DNA of 64,000 bases from Methylocapsa aurea (GTDB taxonomy: Bacteria > Pseudomonadota > Alphaproteobacteria > Rhizobiales > Beijerinckiaceae): positions 161,443 through 225,442 of the forward strand of contig NZ_JQKO01000009.1 in NCBI RefSeq assembly GCF_000746085.1. Reading direction: 5' to 3'. Positions within the stretch are counted from its first letter, which is position 1; the number at the start of each line of letters is the position of its first letter. Below are positions 21,166 through 29,587 of this stretch, piece after piece. Position numbers and translations under genes: made by a program. Under the pieces are notes generated by a model. That model ran no database searches and was not told where the DNA came from. It was given only the letters and a program-made list of their open reading frames with translations.

Positions 21166-22554
21166 ATGTCCCCGAGCCAGACGATCAGCCGCCGCGCCTT
21201 CCTCGGCTCGACCCTGGTCACCCTCGCGACCGTGCGGGCCGGCGCGCAAACGCCCGCTGGAGAAGACGGCTTCCACGTTCTCGAAGCTCGCGAGGGCTCT
21301 CTCCGCCTGCTCCCCGGGCCAACTCCCGCGACGGCCATCTGGGGCTATAATGGCGAAGTTCCCGGACCGCTCCTGCGCTACAAAAAGGGCGAGGAGGTCA
21401 AGGTCAGGCTCGTCAACAAGCTCAACCAGCCGACGAGTCTCTCATGGGCTGGCGTGCGGAACGCCAATGCGATGGATGGCGTCGCCGGCCTGACGCAAGC
21501 GCCTGCGCCGCCTGGGGGCTCCTTCGATTATCGCTTCACGCCGCCCGACAGCGGGCTCTATTGGTATCATTCGCACGTCTTGCCCTTGATCGGAGAGCAA
21601 CGCGGCCGCGGCCTTTACGGCGTCATGATCGTGGACGAACCCGAGCCGCCGCGAACCGACCGCGACATGCTCGTCGTCCTCGATGATTGGCGGCTTGACG
21701 AAAAAGCCCAGATCGCCGCCGATTTCGGCTCGCCCGCCGACGCCATGGGCGCGGGCCGGATCGGACCCTTGGTCACGCTCAATTCCCGCCCGGTTCCGCT
21801 CATCGAAACGCTGGCGCCGCGCTCGCGCCTACGGCTGCGAATCGTCAGCGCCGTCAACGCGCGGATCATGCTGATCTCGTTTATCGGCGTCAAACCCTGG
21901 ATTCTCGCGGTCGACAGCCAGCCCTGCGAAGCCTTCGAGCCGGTCCGGCAAACGATTCCCGTCGGTCCCGGAGCCAGGTTCGACGTGATGCTCGATCTTC
22001 CCACCGAGGCGGGCGCCGAGGCCAGCCTTGTCCTGCGCGGCGATGCGGAGGCCGATCGCGCGCTGATCGTCTTCAAGACGGCGGGGGATGCGCGCGAACC
22101 GCTCGCCGCGATTGCGTCACTCCCGCAAAATCCACTTCTACCTGCGGCGATCAAGCTGCAAGCGTCGCGCAAGGTCGACATCGTGATCGAACCCGCGGCC
22201 AAATCCGCGACGTCGGCATCCGACCGCGCCCTCTATTGGAAACTGAACGGCGTCGCCTCCGATGGTTTTGCGCCGAAGCCGCTGTTTTCGGTCAAACGCG
22301 GCGGCGCGGTGACCCTTGGGCTCGTCAACCGCACTGCTTTCGTTCAGCAAATCCATATCCACGGCCACGCGATGCGGCTGTTGCACGATCTCGACGATGG
22401 CTGGGAGCCCTATTGGCGCGATTGCGTGCTGGTGCCGGAGGGCAAGACCAAGCATGTCGCCTTCGTCGCCGACAATCCGGGCAAATGGGCGATCGAATGT
22501 CTGATGGCCGAGCATCAGCAGACCGGAATGACGGCCTGGTTCGAGGTGACCTGA
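21166..22554 (+). CDS. multicopper-oxidase-family protein with degenerate copper sites
   Basis: A 462-residue exported protein with a twin-arginine signal (ISRRAFLGSTLVTLA) and the three-cupredoxin multicopper oxidase layout. The overall frame is clear: NAMDGVAGLTQAPAPPG, YWYHSHVLPLIGEQRGRGLYG, QIHIHGHAMRLL and ADNPGKWAIECLMAEHQQTGM. However, many ligands are missing. The first HxHG box is SWAG (about residue 92), the usual His before HxHGH is Gln (about 393), and the HCH box is ECL (about 444). The HSH pair, HIHGH, and the type-1 Cys, second His and Met remain. It may have lost trinuclear-centre oxidase activity, as in SufI-type proteins, or bind copper differently. Confidence 0.8.
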   Translation: MSPSQTISRRAFLGSTLVTLATVRAGAQTPAGEDGFHVLEAREGSLRLLPGPTPATAIWGYNGEVPGPLLRYKKGEEVKVRLVNKLNQPTSLSWAGVRNANAMDGVAGLTQAPAPPGGSFDYRFTPPDSGLYWYHSHVLPLIGEQRGRGLYGVMIVDEPEPPRTDRDMLVVLDDWRLDEKAQIAADFGSPADAMGAGRIGPLVTLNSRPVPLIETLAPRSRLRLRIVSAVNARIMLISFIGVKPWILAVDSQPCEAFEPVRQTIPVGPGARFDVMLDLPTEAGAEASLVLRGDAEADRALIVFKTAGDAREPLAAIASLPQNPLLPAAIKLQASRKVDIVIEPAAKSATSASDRALYWKLNGVASDGFAPKPLFSVKRGGAVTLGLVNRTAFVQQIHIHGHAMRLLHDLDDGWEPYWRDCVLVPEGKTKHVAFVADNPGKWAIECLMAEHQQTGMTAWFEVT

Positions 22555-22585
22555 AAAGGCGATCGCCTCTTTAAGAACATGCACA

Positions 22586-22703
22586 AGATCACGTTTCATG
22601 CTTTTGGATGTTTCCATCCAAAAGCATGAAACGTGATCTATTGTTGAGAAGAGAGCGGGATTTGACGCGAAAAACCGGAGTCCCCTTTTTCGCATCCAGC
22701 TCT
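22586..22703. repeat. palindromic intergenic repeat, copy R1
   Basis: Two 25-base perfect inverted arms (22,586-22,610 and 22,615-22,639) with loop TTTC form a very long hairpin. A tail follows (TTGTTGAGAAGAGAGCGGGA, then a GCGAAAAACCGG segment) that is repeated in inverse orientation at 38.4 kb (R2). Confidence 0.9.
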
Positions 22704-22796
22704 AAGCAACGCTTAAAGGTCCGCGATCGCGCGGCGCGGACCAATAATCGCATGCCGGGCTTCTGAATCGAAACTTTCAGGCGACAGGGGCGGCAA

Positions 22797-23201
22797 ATGA
22801 CTTCCACATTTAGCATCGTAGCGGATTCCGCCGCGGGAAAGCATTTTGAGATCACGCTTGAAAAGACCGCCGACGACAAAGGGCAGATCCGGCTGGAGTC
22901 CTGGCACAGCAACAAGGACTATCGGAGAGATCCAGCCACCACGGACGATAGCGTCGATTTCTACGACATCCGCTGCGACAGGAGCCGGCGGATCGTGCTC
23001 CGGGGCGACCTGCGGGGGTCTTCTCCGACCATCACCTGCATGTTCAACGACGGCCAGGCGCAGACGCCGCCATTTGTGCGCGTTGTGATCCAGGGCGCAT
23101 TCGCCGGCCTCGGCGATGGGACCAATGACTACCCGCTCGAAAAATCGATCTACGATGAATTGAAGCAGTTTATTCTGGGCGCCGGGTTTCCGACGCCTTG
23201 A
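22797..23201 (+). CDS. hypothetical protein
   Basis: A 134-residue soluble protein starting MTSTFSIVADSAAG, with no signal peptide or membrane helix. It has alternating hydrophobic residues typical of beta sheet (GQIRLESWHS, RRIVLRGDLRG, RVVIQGAFAGL) and a C-terminal DELKQFILGAGFPTP. I do not recognise the family. It is a lone gene between repeat R1 and trmFO; codon use resembles neighbours, supporting a real gene. Confidence 0.6.
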   Translation: MTSTFSIVADSAAGKHFEITLEKTADDKGQIRLESWHSNKDYRRDPATTDDSVDFYDIRCDRSRRIVLRGDLRGSSPTITCMFNDGQAQTPPFVRVVIQGAFAGLGDGTNDYPLEKSIYDELKQFILGAGFPTP

Positions 23202-23294
23202 AACCCGATCCAGCCCAGTCCCTCCACATGACAATTCTCGGCGATTTAGCCCCGGCGTCTGGCGGAGCGCCGGAAATGCGCTAAACTGCGTCGG

Positions 23295-24722
23295 ATGTCA
23301 GAGCCCTTTAACTCTCCATCGCCCCCCATCCATGTCATCGGCGGCGGACTCGCCGGCTGCGAGGCCGCCTGGCAGATCGCGCGCCAAGGGGCGCCGGTAG
23401 TGCTGCATGAGATGCGGCCCAAACGGCAAACTCCGGCGCATCGCACCGGCGACCTCGCCGAACTCGTCTGTTCGAATTCATTTCGCGCCGACGATCCGCA
23501 AACCAGCGCCATCGGCATTCTGCATCGGGAAATGCGCCGCCTCGATTCGCTCGTCATGGCCGCCGCCGACGCCAATAAGCTGCCCGCCGGAGGCGCGCTC
23601 GCGGTCGACCGGTCGGGCTTTTCCGCCCATGTCGCCGCGATGCTTGCAGCGCAGCCGCTGATCGAGATCGCCCGGGAGGAGATCGACGGCCTGCCGCCAA
23701 GAGACTGGGCCAATGTCATCATCGCCACCGGACCTTTGACCTCGCCCGCCCTCGCGGCGGCGATCGGCGCTTTGACCGGGGAGAAGGATCTCGCCTTCTA
23801 CGATGCGATCGCGCCAGTGGTGCATCGCGAATCGATCGACATGGAAAAGGCCTGGCTCCAATCGCGCTACGACAAGGCCGGCCCGGCCGGAACCGGCGCG
23901 GATTACATCAATTGCGCACTGACGAAAGATCAGTATTACGCCTTCGTGGAGGCGCTGAACCAGGCCGAGAAAGCCGAATTCAAGGAATTTGAAGACACCC
24001 CCTATTTCAACGGCTGCCTGCCGATCGAAATCATGGCGGAACGCGGCGCCGAGACGCTCCGGCACGGGCCGATGAAGCCCTTCGGCCTCACCAATCCCCA
24101 TACACCGGGCGTGAAACCCTATGCGGTTGTGCAGTTGCGACAGGACAATGCGCTTGGCACGCTCTACAATATGGTCGGATTTCAGACCAAACTGAAACAT
24201 CACGCCCAGGTGGAGGTTTTCCACGCCATTCCCGGTCTGGAGGAGGCCCGCTTCGCCCGCCTTGGCGGCCTTCATCGCAATACATTTCTGAATTCGCCCA
24301 AAGTGCTCGATCGCGCGCTGCGGCTCAAAGCCGATCCGCGGCTGCGGTTCGCCGGCCAGATCACCGGCTGCGAGGGCTATGTCGAGAGCGCCGCGATCGG
24401 TCTCCTCGCCGGCCGCTTGGCGGCGGCCGAATATAAGGGCGAGGCCTTCGCGCCGCCGCCAGCAACCACGGCGCTCGGCGCTCTCGTCAACCATATTACG
24501 GCCGGACATATCGAGGTCATCGACGCCGGGCCGCCCTCGTTTCAGCCGATGAACGTCAATTTCGGGCTATTTCCCCCGCTCGAAGGGGCAATCAAGTCTC
24601 CCGAGGGCAGGAGACTGCGCGGCGGCGAAAAAGCCGCGGCGAAGAAAGCCGCCATCGGCGCGCGGGCGGCGGAGGACCTCGAAACCTGGCTTGGGGCGCA
24701 AGGCGCGCTGGCGGCGGAATGA
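23295..24722 (+). CDS. trmFO: methylenetetrahydrofolate-tRNA-(uracil-54-C5)-methyltransferase
   Basis: A folate- and FAD-dependent enzyme that makes ribothymidine at position 54 of tRNAs, 475 residues. The N-terminal FAD-binding motif is [18 protein letters not shown], followed by the family signature [27 protein letters not shown] (read in two parts). Further conserved segments are [14 protein letters not shown] and [13 protein letters not shown], and the C-terminal region has [20 protein letters not shown]. This is the Gid/TrmFO type found in alphaproteobacteria in place of SAM-dependent TrmA. Confidence 0.96.
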   Translation: MSEPFNSPSPPIHVIGGGLAGCEAAWQIARQGAPVVLHEMRPKRQTPAHRTGDLAELVCSNSFRADDPQTSAIGILHREMRRLDSLVMAAADANKLPAGGALAVDRSGFSAHVAAMLAAQPLIEIAREEIDGLPPRDWANVIIATGPLTSPALAAAIGALTGEKDLAFYDAIAPVVHRESIDMEKAWLQSRYDKAGPAGTGADYINCALTKDQYYAFVEALNQAEKAEFKEFEDTPYFNGCLPIEIMAERGAETLRHGPMKPFGLTNPHTPGVKPYAVVQLRQDNALGTLYNMVGFQTKLKHHAQVEVFHAIPGLEEARFARLGGLHRNTFLNSPKVLDRALRLKADPRLRFAGQITGCEGYVESAAIGLLAGRLAAAEYKGEAFAPPPATTALGALVNHITAGHIEVIDAGPPSFQPMNVNFGLFPPLEGAIKSPEGRRLRGGEKAAAKKAAIGARAAEDLETWLGAQGALAAE

Positions 24723-24885
24723 ATGTCGCATGAACCGCGCGGGCGCCGCGAGCCGTCTGTCCTGAAACGCGATTTCGCGGGGGAATGCGAAGCGGCAAAT
24801 TAACCGCCGACGGTTTGACCGCTTGCGTTCCCGGCGCCAAGCTGACACATTCCTCGTGCTTTTCGATGATGAGAATAGCGAAACG

Positions 24886-25707
24886 ATGAGTGAAGAAACA
24901 TCTATCCTCGTGTTCGGCATGGACGAACTCGCCTCGGCGGTCGCCCGGAAACTGCATCTTGCCGGCCATGCCGTCGCGATCCATCAGCCGACGCCTCCGA
25001 CCACGATCCGCCGGCGGATGGCTTTCGCGGACGCCTGGACGGATGGAGCCTGCACCTTCGAAGGCGTCGAGGCCCGGCGCGCCGACAAGACCAAGGACTT
25101 CCTCTCCGGCCTTCGCAGCGGGATGTTTATTCCGGTCCTCTGGCATCCTTTCGAGGACGTGACGACGCGCTGGCCTTGGGACGTCCTCGTCGACGCCCGC
25201 CCAAGAACCGACAAGCCGCGCCAGCATCTGCGCGAACTCAGCGATCTCACAATCGGTCTTGGGAGCGGTTTTGTCGCGGGCGAGACCTGTGACATCGTCA
25301 TCGATGTCGGCAGCCGCGATCCAGGCGCAGTGCTGCGCTCGGGTTCGATAGCTGAGCACGGTCCCGGCCCCGACGCTCCTCTTGACGATGGCGCAATGGT
25401 CCTCGCCCCAATGCACGGCCGTTTCCACGGTTCGAAACTGCTCGGCGAGCCGATCGAAGCCGGCCAGATCTTGGGCTTTATCGGCACGACAGCGGTCATG
25501 GCTTCCGCCACCGGGCGGCTGCGCGGGCTCGCGCGCGATGGCGCCGCCGTTGGAAAAGGCGCGCCTGTCGCCGAAGTCGTCACCTCGCCGGACGCGGTAT
25601 TTGCTGGAATAACCAAACGCGACCGGTTAATCGCGCGCAGCGTCGCCTTCGTGGTCGAAATGGAGCGCGCCGGCTATACCCCCATCTCGCTCGAAAACCT
25701 TCTCTAA
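24886..25707 (+). CDS. YqeB/EF2563-like protein (selenium-dependent molybdenum hydroxylase system family)
   Basis: A 273-residue protein from the ATG at 24,886. The N-terminal half has an NAD-binding-like start (ILVFGMDELASAVARKLHLAG) and the family segment PTTIRRRMAFADAWTDGACT followed by FEGVEARRAD. The second half contains repeated small-beta motifs (GSGFVAGETCDIVIDVGSRD, APMHGRFHGSKLLGEPIEAG). This matches the family annotated as accessory to molybdenum hydroxylases. No molybdenum hydroxylase or selenium gene is nearby, so the substrate pathway is open. The open frame extends upstream to 24,823; the chosen start best fits the family. Confidence 0.65.
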   Translation: MSEETSILVFGMDELASAVARKLHLAGHAVAIHQPTPPTTIRRRMAFADAWTDGACTFEGVEARRADKTKDFLSGLRSGMFIPVLWHPFEDVTTRWPWDVLVDARPRTDKPRQHLRELSDLTIGLGSGFVAGETCDIVIDVGSRDPGAVLRSGSIAEHGPGPDAPLDDGAMVLAPMHGRFHGSKLLGEPIEAGQILGFIGTTAVMASATGRLRGLARDGAAVGKGAPVAEVVTSPDAVFAGITKRDRLIARSVAFVVEMERAGYTPISLENLL

Positions 25708-25741
25708 TGCTGCTTTCCGCTTCGGCGGAATCAGACAGCAG

Positions 25742-25810
25742 CTCTAGATCTTTGTTTTGTCGCATTTTCTTAACGCGAACCGGTATCCACTTCGCTCGAA
25801 AATGCTCTAA
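25742..25810. repeat. intergenic repeat, copy R3 (tail module only)
   Basis: It carries the module CGCATTTTCTTAACGCGAAC followed by CGGTATCCACTTCGCTCGAA and AATGCTCTA, shared with R4 at 29.5 kb and R5 at 31.6 kb. It lies in the gap between the YqeB-like gene and the 3' end of ubiA. Confidence 0.8.
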
Positions 25811-25869
25811 AGCCGGATGCCAGCGCTTTGGAGCATGATTCGTAAAGGTCGAGGACTTATCACGACGAT

Positions 25870-26868
25870 TCAAGCGATCGAAAGCAGGATCATTTCCGCA
25901 CCGAGGCCGGCGAAAAGAATAAGGCCTGCGTCGCGATTGGAGCGAAACAGCCGCAGCGCATTCGCCCCGCGATCCGGATCGATGTTCTTGACCTGCCAGG
26001 CGAGATGCGCGGCGAAGCCGGCGAGACCGGCCTGCGGCCATGCGCCGGCGCCGGCGGCTAGAAAGGCGGCCTCAATGCAAATAAGCGCCGCGCCATAGAG
26101 AATGCCGACGCCGATGCGAACGCGCCCGCCGAAAAAAAGCGCGGTTGAGCCGATGCCCGCGCGCTCGTCGTCCTTCACATCCTGCAGCGCGTAGATCGTA
26201 TCATAGCCGATCGTCCAGAAGATCGCGCCGAAATAGAGCAGCGCCGGCGCCAGGGCCAGCGACCCTATGGCGCCCGCCCATCCCATCAGCGCGCCCCAAG
26301 CGAAAGCGCCGCCGAGAATCGCCTGCGGCCATGAGGTGATCCGCTTCATGAAAGGGTAGACGCCGACCAGCAAGAGCGAGGAAAAACCAAGCGCGATCGT
26401 AAAAGCGTTGAAACTCAAAAGCACCGCCAGACCGACGAGACATTGCCCGGCAAGGAAGACTTTCGCCGCCGTGACGCTGACGCGGCCAGATGGCAGAGGC
26501 CGCCGCCGCGTCCGCTCCACCATCGCATCGATTTTACGATCGACGATGTCATTATAGGTGGAGCCGGCGCCGCGCATGGCGATCGCCCCAACCAGAAAGA
26601 GGATGAGGTGGCCCCAATGCGGCGGCTGGCCCTGGCTGACGCTGGCAAGCGCGCTCGACCACCAGCACGGCAAAAGCAGGAGCCACCAGCCGACCGGCCG
26701 GTCAATCCGCGCGAGTTGAAGAAATGGCCGCCAGGATTTTGGCGCGAAGCGAAAAAGGAATTGACCGGCGACCGAATCCGGCAGCGCCGTAAAATCAGGC
26801 GCCGCCTCAGCGGATGGCGAGCGCGCGCGCGGACCCGGCGCCTGCGGTCCGGACAGGCTCTTCGTCAC
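25870..26868 (-). CDS. ubiA: 4-hydroxybenzoate polyprenyltransferase
   Basis: A membrane prenyltransferase of ubiquinone biosynthesis, attaching the polyprenyl tail to 4-hydroxybenzoate; 332 residues from the GTG at 26,868. The first Asp-rich motif is STYNDIVDRKIDAMVERTRRRP and the second ALQDVKDDERAGIGST; about eight helices are seen. The GTG overlaps the TGA of the preceding small gene by 4 bp (GTGA), arguing for coupling and for this start over the longer frame reaching 27,042, which lies inside that gene. UbiA feeds the quinone pool used by complex I encoded earlier. Confidence 0.93.
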   Translation of the reverse strand: MTKSLSGPQAPGPRARSPSAEAAPDFTALPDSVAGQFLFRFAPKSWRPFLQLARIDRPVGWWLLLLPCWWSSALASVSQGQPPHWGHLILFLVGAIAMRGAGSTYNDIVDRKIDAMVERTRRRPLPSGRVSVTAAKVFLAGQCLVGLAVLLSFNAFTIALGFSSLLLVGVYPFMKRITSWPQAILGGAFAWGALMGWAGAIGSLALAPALLYFGAIFWTIGYDTIYALQDVKDDERAGIGSTALFFGGRVRIGVGILYGAALICIEAAFLAAGAGAWPQAGLAGFAAHLAWQVKNIDPDRGANALRLFRSNRDAGLILFAGLGAEMILLSIA

Positions 26869-27314
26869 AGAGGTCCGGTCGGCAGTTTCTGGGCCGGCGG
26901 CGCGTTGAGCCCGCCGGTCGCTTGCTGCTCTTGCGCTTTCTTCATCTGCGCCGCGACAGCGCAAGCCTGATTGGCGACCGCGCCTGTTTTCGACGCGCTC
27001 GTCGAAATATTTTGCAAGGCTTCGTCCGGAACCGCGCACCAATCCTTGTTCTTGGTCAGATAGGCCACGAGTTCGCGTTCGGCGGCGACCAGCGCGCGCA
27101 ATTTCGGGCAGGAGGCGATCGGGTCGAGCTGATTCTTGGGCCCTTTGGTCAGGTTATTCAGCTGGTCGATGATGCCTTGCCGCTTCTTGGTGAGATTGCC
27201 GATATCCTCGTTGCATTCCAACGCATGCGCAGCGCCGCAGAGCACAAGGAGAGCCCCGAGCGCCAAGAGACCCGCCGCTTTACGCGCGGTATCGATGAGC
27301 CTATGTGCCATCAT
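26865..27314 (-). CDS. secreted hypothetical protein upstream of ubiA
   Basis: A protein of about 150 residues starting MMAHRLIDTARKAAG with a signal peptide (LLALGALLVLCGAAHA, cleavage after AHA). The mature part has four cysteines, a charged helical stretch (NLTKKRQGIIDQLNN) and a Gln/Ala-rich end. The Cys spacing (ALECNE, IASCPK, DWCAV, NQACAV) suggests two disulfides in the periplasm. No family recognised. Its stop overlaps the ubiA start, so the pair is probably an operon. The longer frame to 27,458 is not supported by the signal-peptide position. Confidence 0.7.
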   Translation of the reverse strand: MMAHRLIDTARKAAGLLALGALLVLCGAAHALECNEDIGNLTKKRQGIIDQLNNLTKGPKNQLDPIASCPKLRALVAAERELVAYLTKNKDWCAVPDEALQNISTSASKTGAVANQACAVAAQMKKAQEQQATGGLNAPPAQKLPTGPL

Positions 27315-27461
27315 GATCCGAGCCCTTCCCGAGCGTTTCAATGTCCTGCTTCCATTTTCATAGCAAAGACATGCGCTTTGAGGCAAGCGCAAGCCCCTTG
27401 CGCCCGCATCGATGGTCCAGCTTTCGCGTCTGCGGTCCACTTGCCGCACCCCGCGCAACGC

Positions 27462-27842
27462 TCATTGGCCGCCGCAGGAGAGGTCTCCTTCCTCACAGTT
27501 CAATTGAGCCTCGAGATCCTTGATCCGCTGGTCGGTGAGGCGCGTCTTGCATTCGAGCAGAACCATTGGGTGGATGGACCCATCCACAGTTGCGAGGGTT
27601 TCAAAAGCGCATTCCTGATCTCGGAACTGGATCCAGATCTTCTCGACGTCGCGGAGACTGGCTTGTCCCGAGGAAGAGATTTTCGCCATCAATTTTTGAT
27701 AGATGTCGTTCAGCCTTTTATCCGCTTTCGTGAAGGCATTTCCGGCCTTCACGTTCAACTCCATCTGGGTCTGGGCGGAGACCGGAGCCAAGGGCGTCAA
27801 GACCATCGCGAGCGCGACGCCTCGCGAAAGGATGCGATGCAT
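27462..27842 (-). CDS. LprI/DUF1311-like secreted protein (putative lysozyme inhibitor family)
   Basis: A 126-residue exported protein: signal peptide MHRILSRGVALAMVLTPLAPVSA, then a helical domain with KADKRLNDIYQKLMAKI, VEKIWIQFRDQECAFE and LLECKTRLTDQRIKDLEA. The pattern of 'ADxxLNxxYxxL ... WxxxRDxxC ... C...TxxRxxxL' is that of the LprI N-terminal domain family (formerly DUF1311). One member, mycobacterial LprI, inhibits lysozyme, but many members are uncharacterised. The start at 27,842 is chosen because it leads straight into the signal peptide. Confidence 0.75.
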   Translation of the reverse strand: MHRILSRGVALAMVLTPLAPVSAQTQMELNVKAGNAFTKADKRLNDIYQKLMAKISSSGQASLRDVEKIWIQFRDQECAFETLATVDGSIHPMVLLECKTRLTDQRIKDLEAQLNCEEGDLSCGGQ

Positions 27843-28131
27843 ATTCGGCCTCCGTTGATTCCTCGAGGGCGCAGCCCTGTCGCAGAATTGCCGCCAAAAA
27901 GCTTTCAATTATATCCCACATCCATCAGGTTTAATGATTGCTGAATGCGCATAACCCGGACGATCGCGCCAGAGGCGCTGTTTCGAGCCGGAACGGGGCT
28001 CAGCCACGCATCGCAATGATCACCGACTTTCGTTAGTTATAAAGTCCAACAAGCACCGCGCCCTGCCGCTCCGGGCGCGCCTCTCCCAGCCGGCGATTGC
28101 GCCGCCCTCTTCGAAAAATCCTGGTATTCTT

Positions 28132-28890
28132 ATGCCCCGCTATGATTTTACCTCCCATCGCCTTTATGTCGATGCGCCGCTCGCGCGGGACGCGCGCATC
28201 GATCTTGATCCTGGACAGACGAACTACATCCGCAACGTCTTGCGTCTCCCCGAAGGCGCCGAGATTTTGACATTCAACGGCCGCGATGGCGAATGGCGGT
28301 CGATGGTTTCAACGCCGAGCCGCAAGCAGGTCGCGCTCATCGCCAAAGAGATGATCCGACCACAGGAGGCCGGCTTTGATCTCCATTATCTGTTCGCGCC
28401 GCTCAAACATGCGCGGCAAGATTACATGGTCCAGAAGGCCGTCGAAATGGGGGCGGGCCAATTGCGCCCGGTCCTGACGCGACGCACCCAAATGGACCGA
28501 CTCAATATAGAGCGCATGCGCGCCAATGCGATCGAAGCCGCCGAACAATGCGGCATTCTCTCGATCCCCGAAATCGCGCCGACGACCCGGCTCGACGCCC
28601 TTCTCGGCGGTTGGGACAAGGATCGCCTCCTCATCTTTTGCGATGAAGACGCGCCGGTGCGAAACCCGCTTGACGCGTTGCGCGGGCATCCCGCAACCAC
28701 CCGTCGCAGCCGACCGCTCGCAGTGCTGATCGGCCCCGAGGGAGGCTTCGACCAACAAGAACGCGACGCCTTGCTGTCGCTGTCCCAAGTCGTGCGCCTG
28801 TCGCTCGGTCCGCGCATTTTGCGCGCCGACACGGCGGCGGTCGCGGCCCTTGCCTTGATCCAAGCTGAACTTGGGGATTGGGGCGGCTGA
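28132..28890 (+). CDS. rsmE: 16S rRNA (uracil-1498-N3)-methyltransferase
   Basis: A SPOUT-class methyltransferase that methylates U1498 in the ribosomal decoding region, 252 residues. An N-terminal PUA-like domain includes HYIRNVLR-type sequence (NYIRNVLRLPEGAEILTFNG). The SAM-binding trefoil knot is LAVLIGPEGGFDQQERDALL and VRLSLGPRILRADTAAVAAL. It is divergent from the ubiA block and upstream of the minus-strand gshA, a neighbourhood common in Hyphomicrobiales. Confidence 0.96.
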   Translation: MPRYDFTSHRLYVDAPLARDARIDLDPGQTNYIRNVLRLPEGAEILTFNGRDGEWRSMVSTPSRKQVALIAKEMIRPQEAGFDLHYLFAPLKHARQDYMVQKAVEMGAGQLRPVLTRRTQMDRLNIERMRANAIEAAEQCGILSIPEIAPTTRLDALLGGWDKDRLLIFCDEDAPVRNPLDALRGHPATTRRSRPLAVLIGPEGGFDQQERDALLSLSQVVRLSLGPRILRADTAAVAALALIQAELGDWGG

Positions 28891-28972
28891 ACATTTAAGG
28901 GATCATTAAATCGCCCCAATGTACGGTCACTCAATAAGCGTCCAATCAGGTCGTGAATCGTTTAGGCTCACC

Positions 28973-29374
28973 ATGATCTCGCGCACATTATTCGTTTTCA
29001 TCTGCTCCGGCGCCAGCGCCATCCTTGCCTCCAGCGATTCCGCCGGGGCGAATGATCTTCCCCCTGGCAAGGCTCAGATTTCACGCGCCAATGCGCAATG
29101 CGCCGCCTACGGGCCCGGCTTCACCGCGGTGGAGGGAAGCGACGCCTGCGTGTGGGTCGGCGGTCATGTGCGCGTGGAAATAGGCTCTCGCGGAGCGGCC
29201 TCGCCCAACAATGGTTGGGCGACCGGCGGGGCGGCTCCCGCGGCCATGCACATGGACGACAGCTACGAACAACCCGACCTTGTCCGCGCGATTCCCGCGC
29301 GCGGCGAGAGAACCGTTTCGCGCGAGCATCTGCGCTTGCGCAGCAGCGACATGACCGGCTCGCTCGCCCGCTGA
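28973..29374 (+). CDS. small secreted protein with a porin-type N-terminal motif
   Basis: A 133-residue protein with signal peptide MISRTLFVFICSGASAILAS. It then has CAAYGPGFTAVEGSDACVWV followed by GGHVRVEIG, which closely resembles the plug-strand motif at the start of alphaproteobacterial Porin_2 proteins (CxxYGxGFxxxxGTxxCxxxGGxVR). Those porins are 350-500 residues long; here the chain ends soon after, with a Gly/Ala-rich and charged tail and no barrel strands. It could be a stand-alone two-cysteine module or a remnant. The frame extends upstream to 28,919 but the signal peptide starts at 28,973. Confidence 0.6.
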   Translation: MISRTLFVFICSGASAILASSDSAGANDLPPGKAQISRANAQCAAYGPGFTAVEGSDACVWVGGHVRVEIGSRGAASPNNGWATGGAAPAAMHMDDSYEQPDLVRAIPARGERTVSREHLRLRSSDMTGSLAR

Positions 29375-29395
29375 AACTGCGACTCGCTAACGCCG

Positions 29396-29583
29396 CTAGA
29401 GCATTTCCCGATCAGACGGAGTCATCTGATCAAAAAAGAATCGCTCAGATTCAATGAATCGGAGCATGTTCTTATGAGACATCGGATATATCCGATGTCT
29501 CATAAGAACATGCGAGAGCGCTCTTAGCGTCATTGCATTTTCTGAACGCGAGCCGGCATCCACTTCGCTCGAAAATGCTTTAG
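29396..29583. repeat. palindromic intergenic repeat, copy R4 (most complete)
   Basis: The copy contains a 50-base perfect palindrome without loop at 29,464-29,513 (arms of 25 bases around GGATATATCC). It is preceded by CCGATCAGACGGAGTCATCTGATC-like sequence and followed by the ACGCGAGCCGGCATCCACTT/CGCTCGAAAATGCTT tail. It ends 5 bp before the stop codon of the Ivy-like gene. Confidence 0.92.
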
Positions 29584-29587
29584 GCGC

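Noticed and set aside
22554..22575. GGCGATCGCC palindrome after the multicopper oxidase gene as terminator
   Set aside because: The stem is only four base pairs with a broken T-run; too weak for a call.
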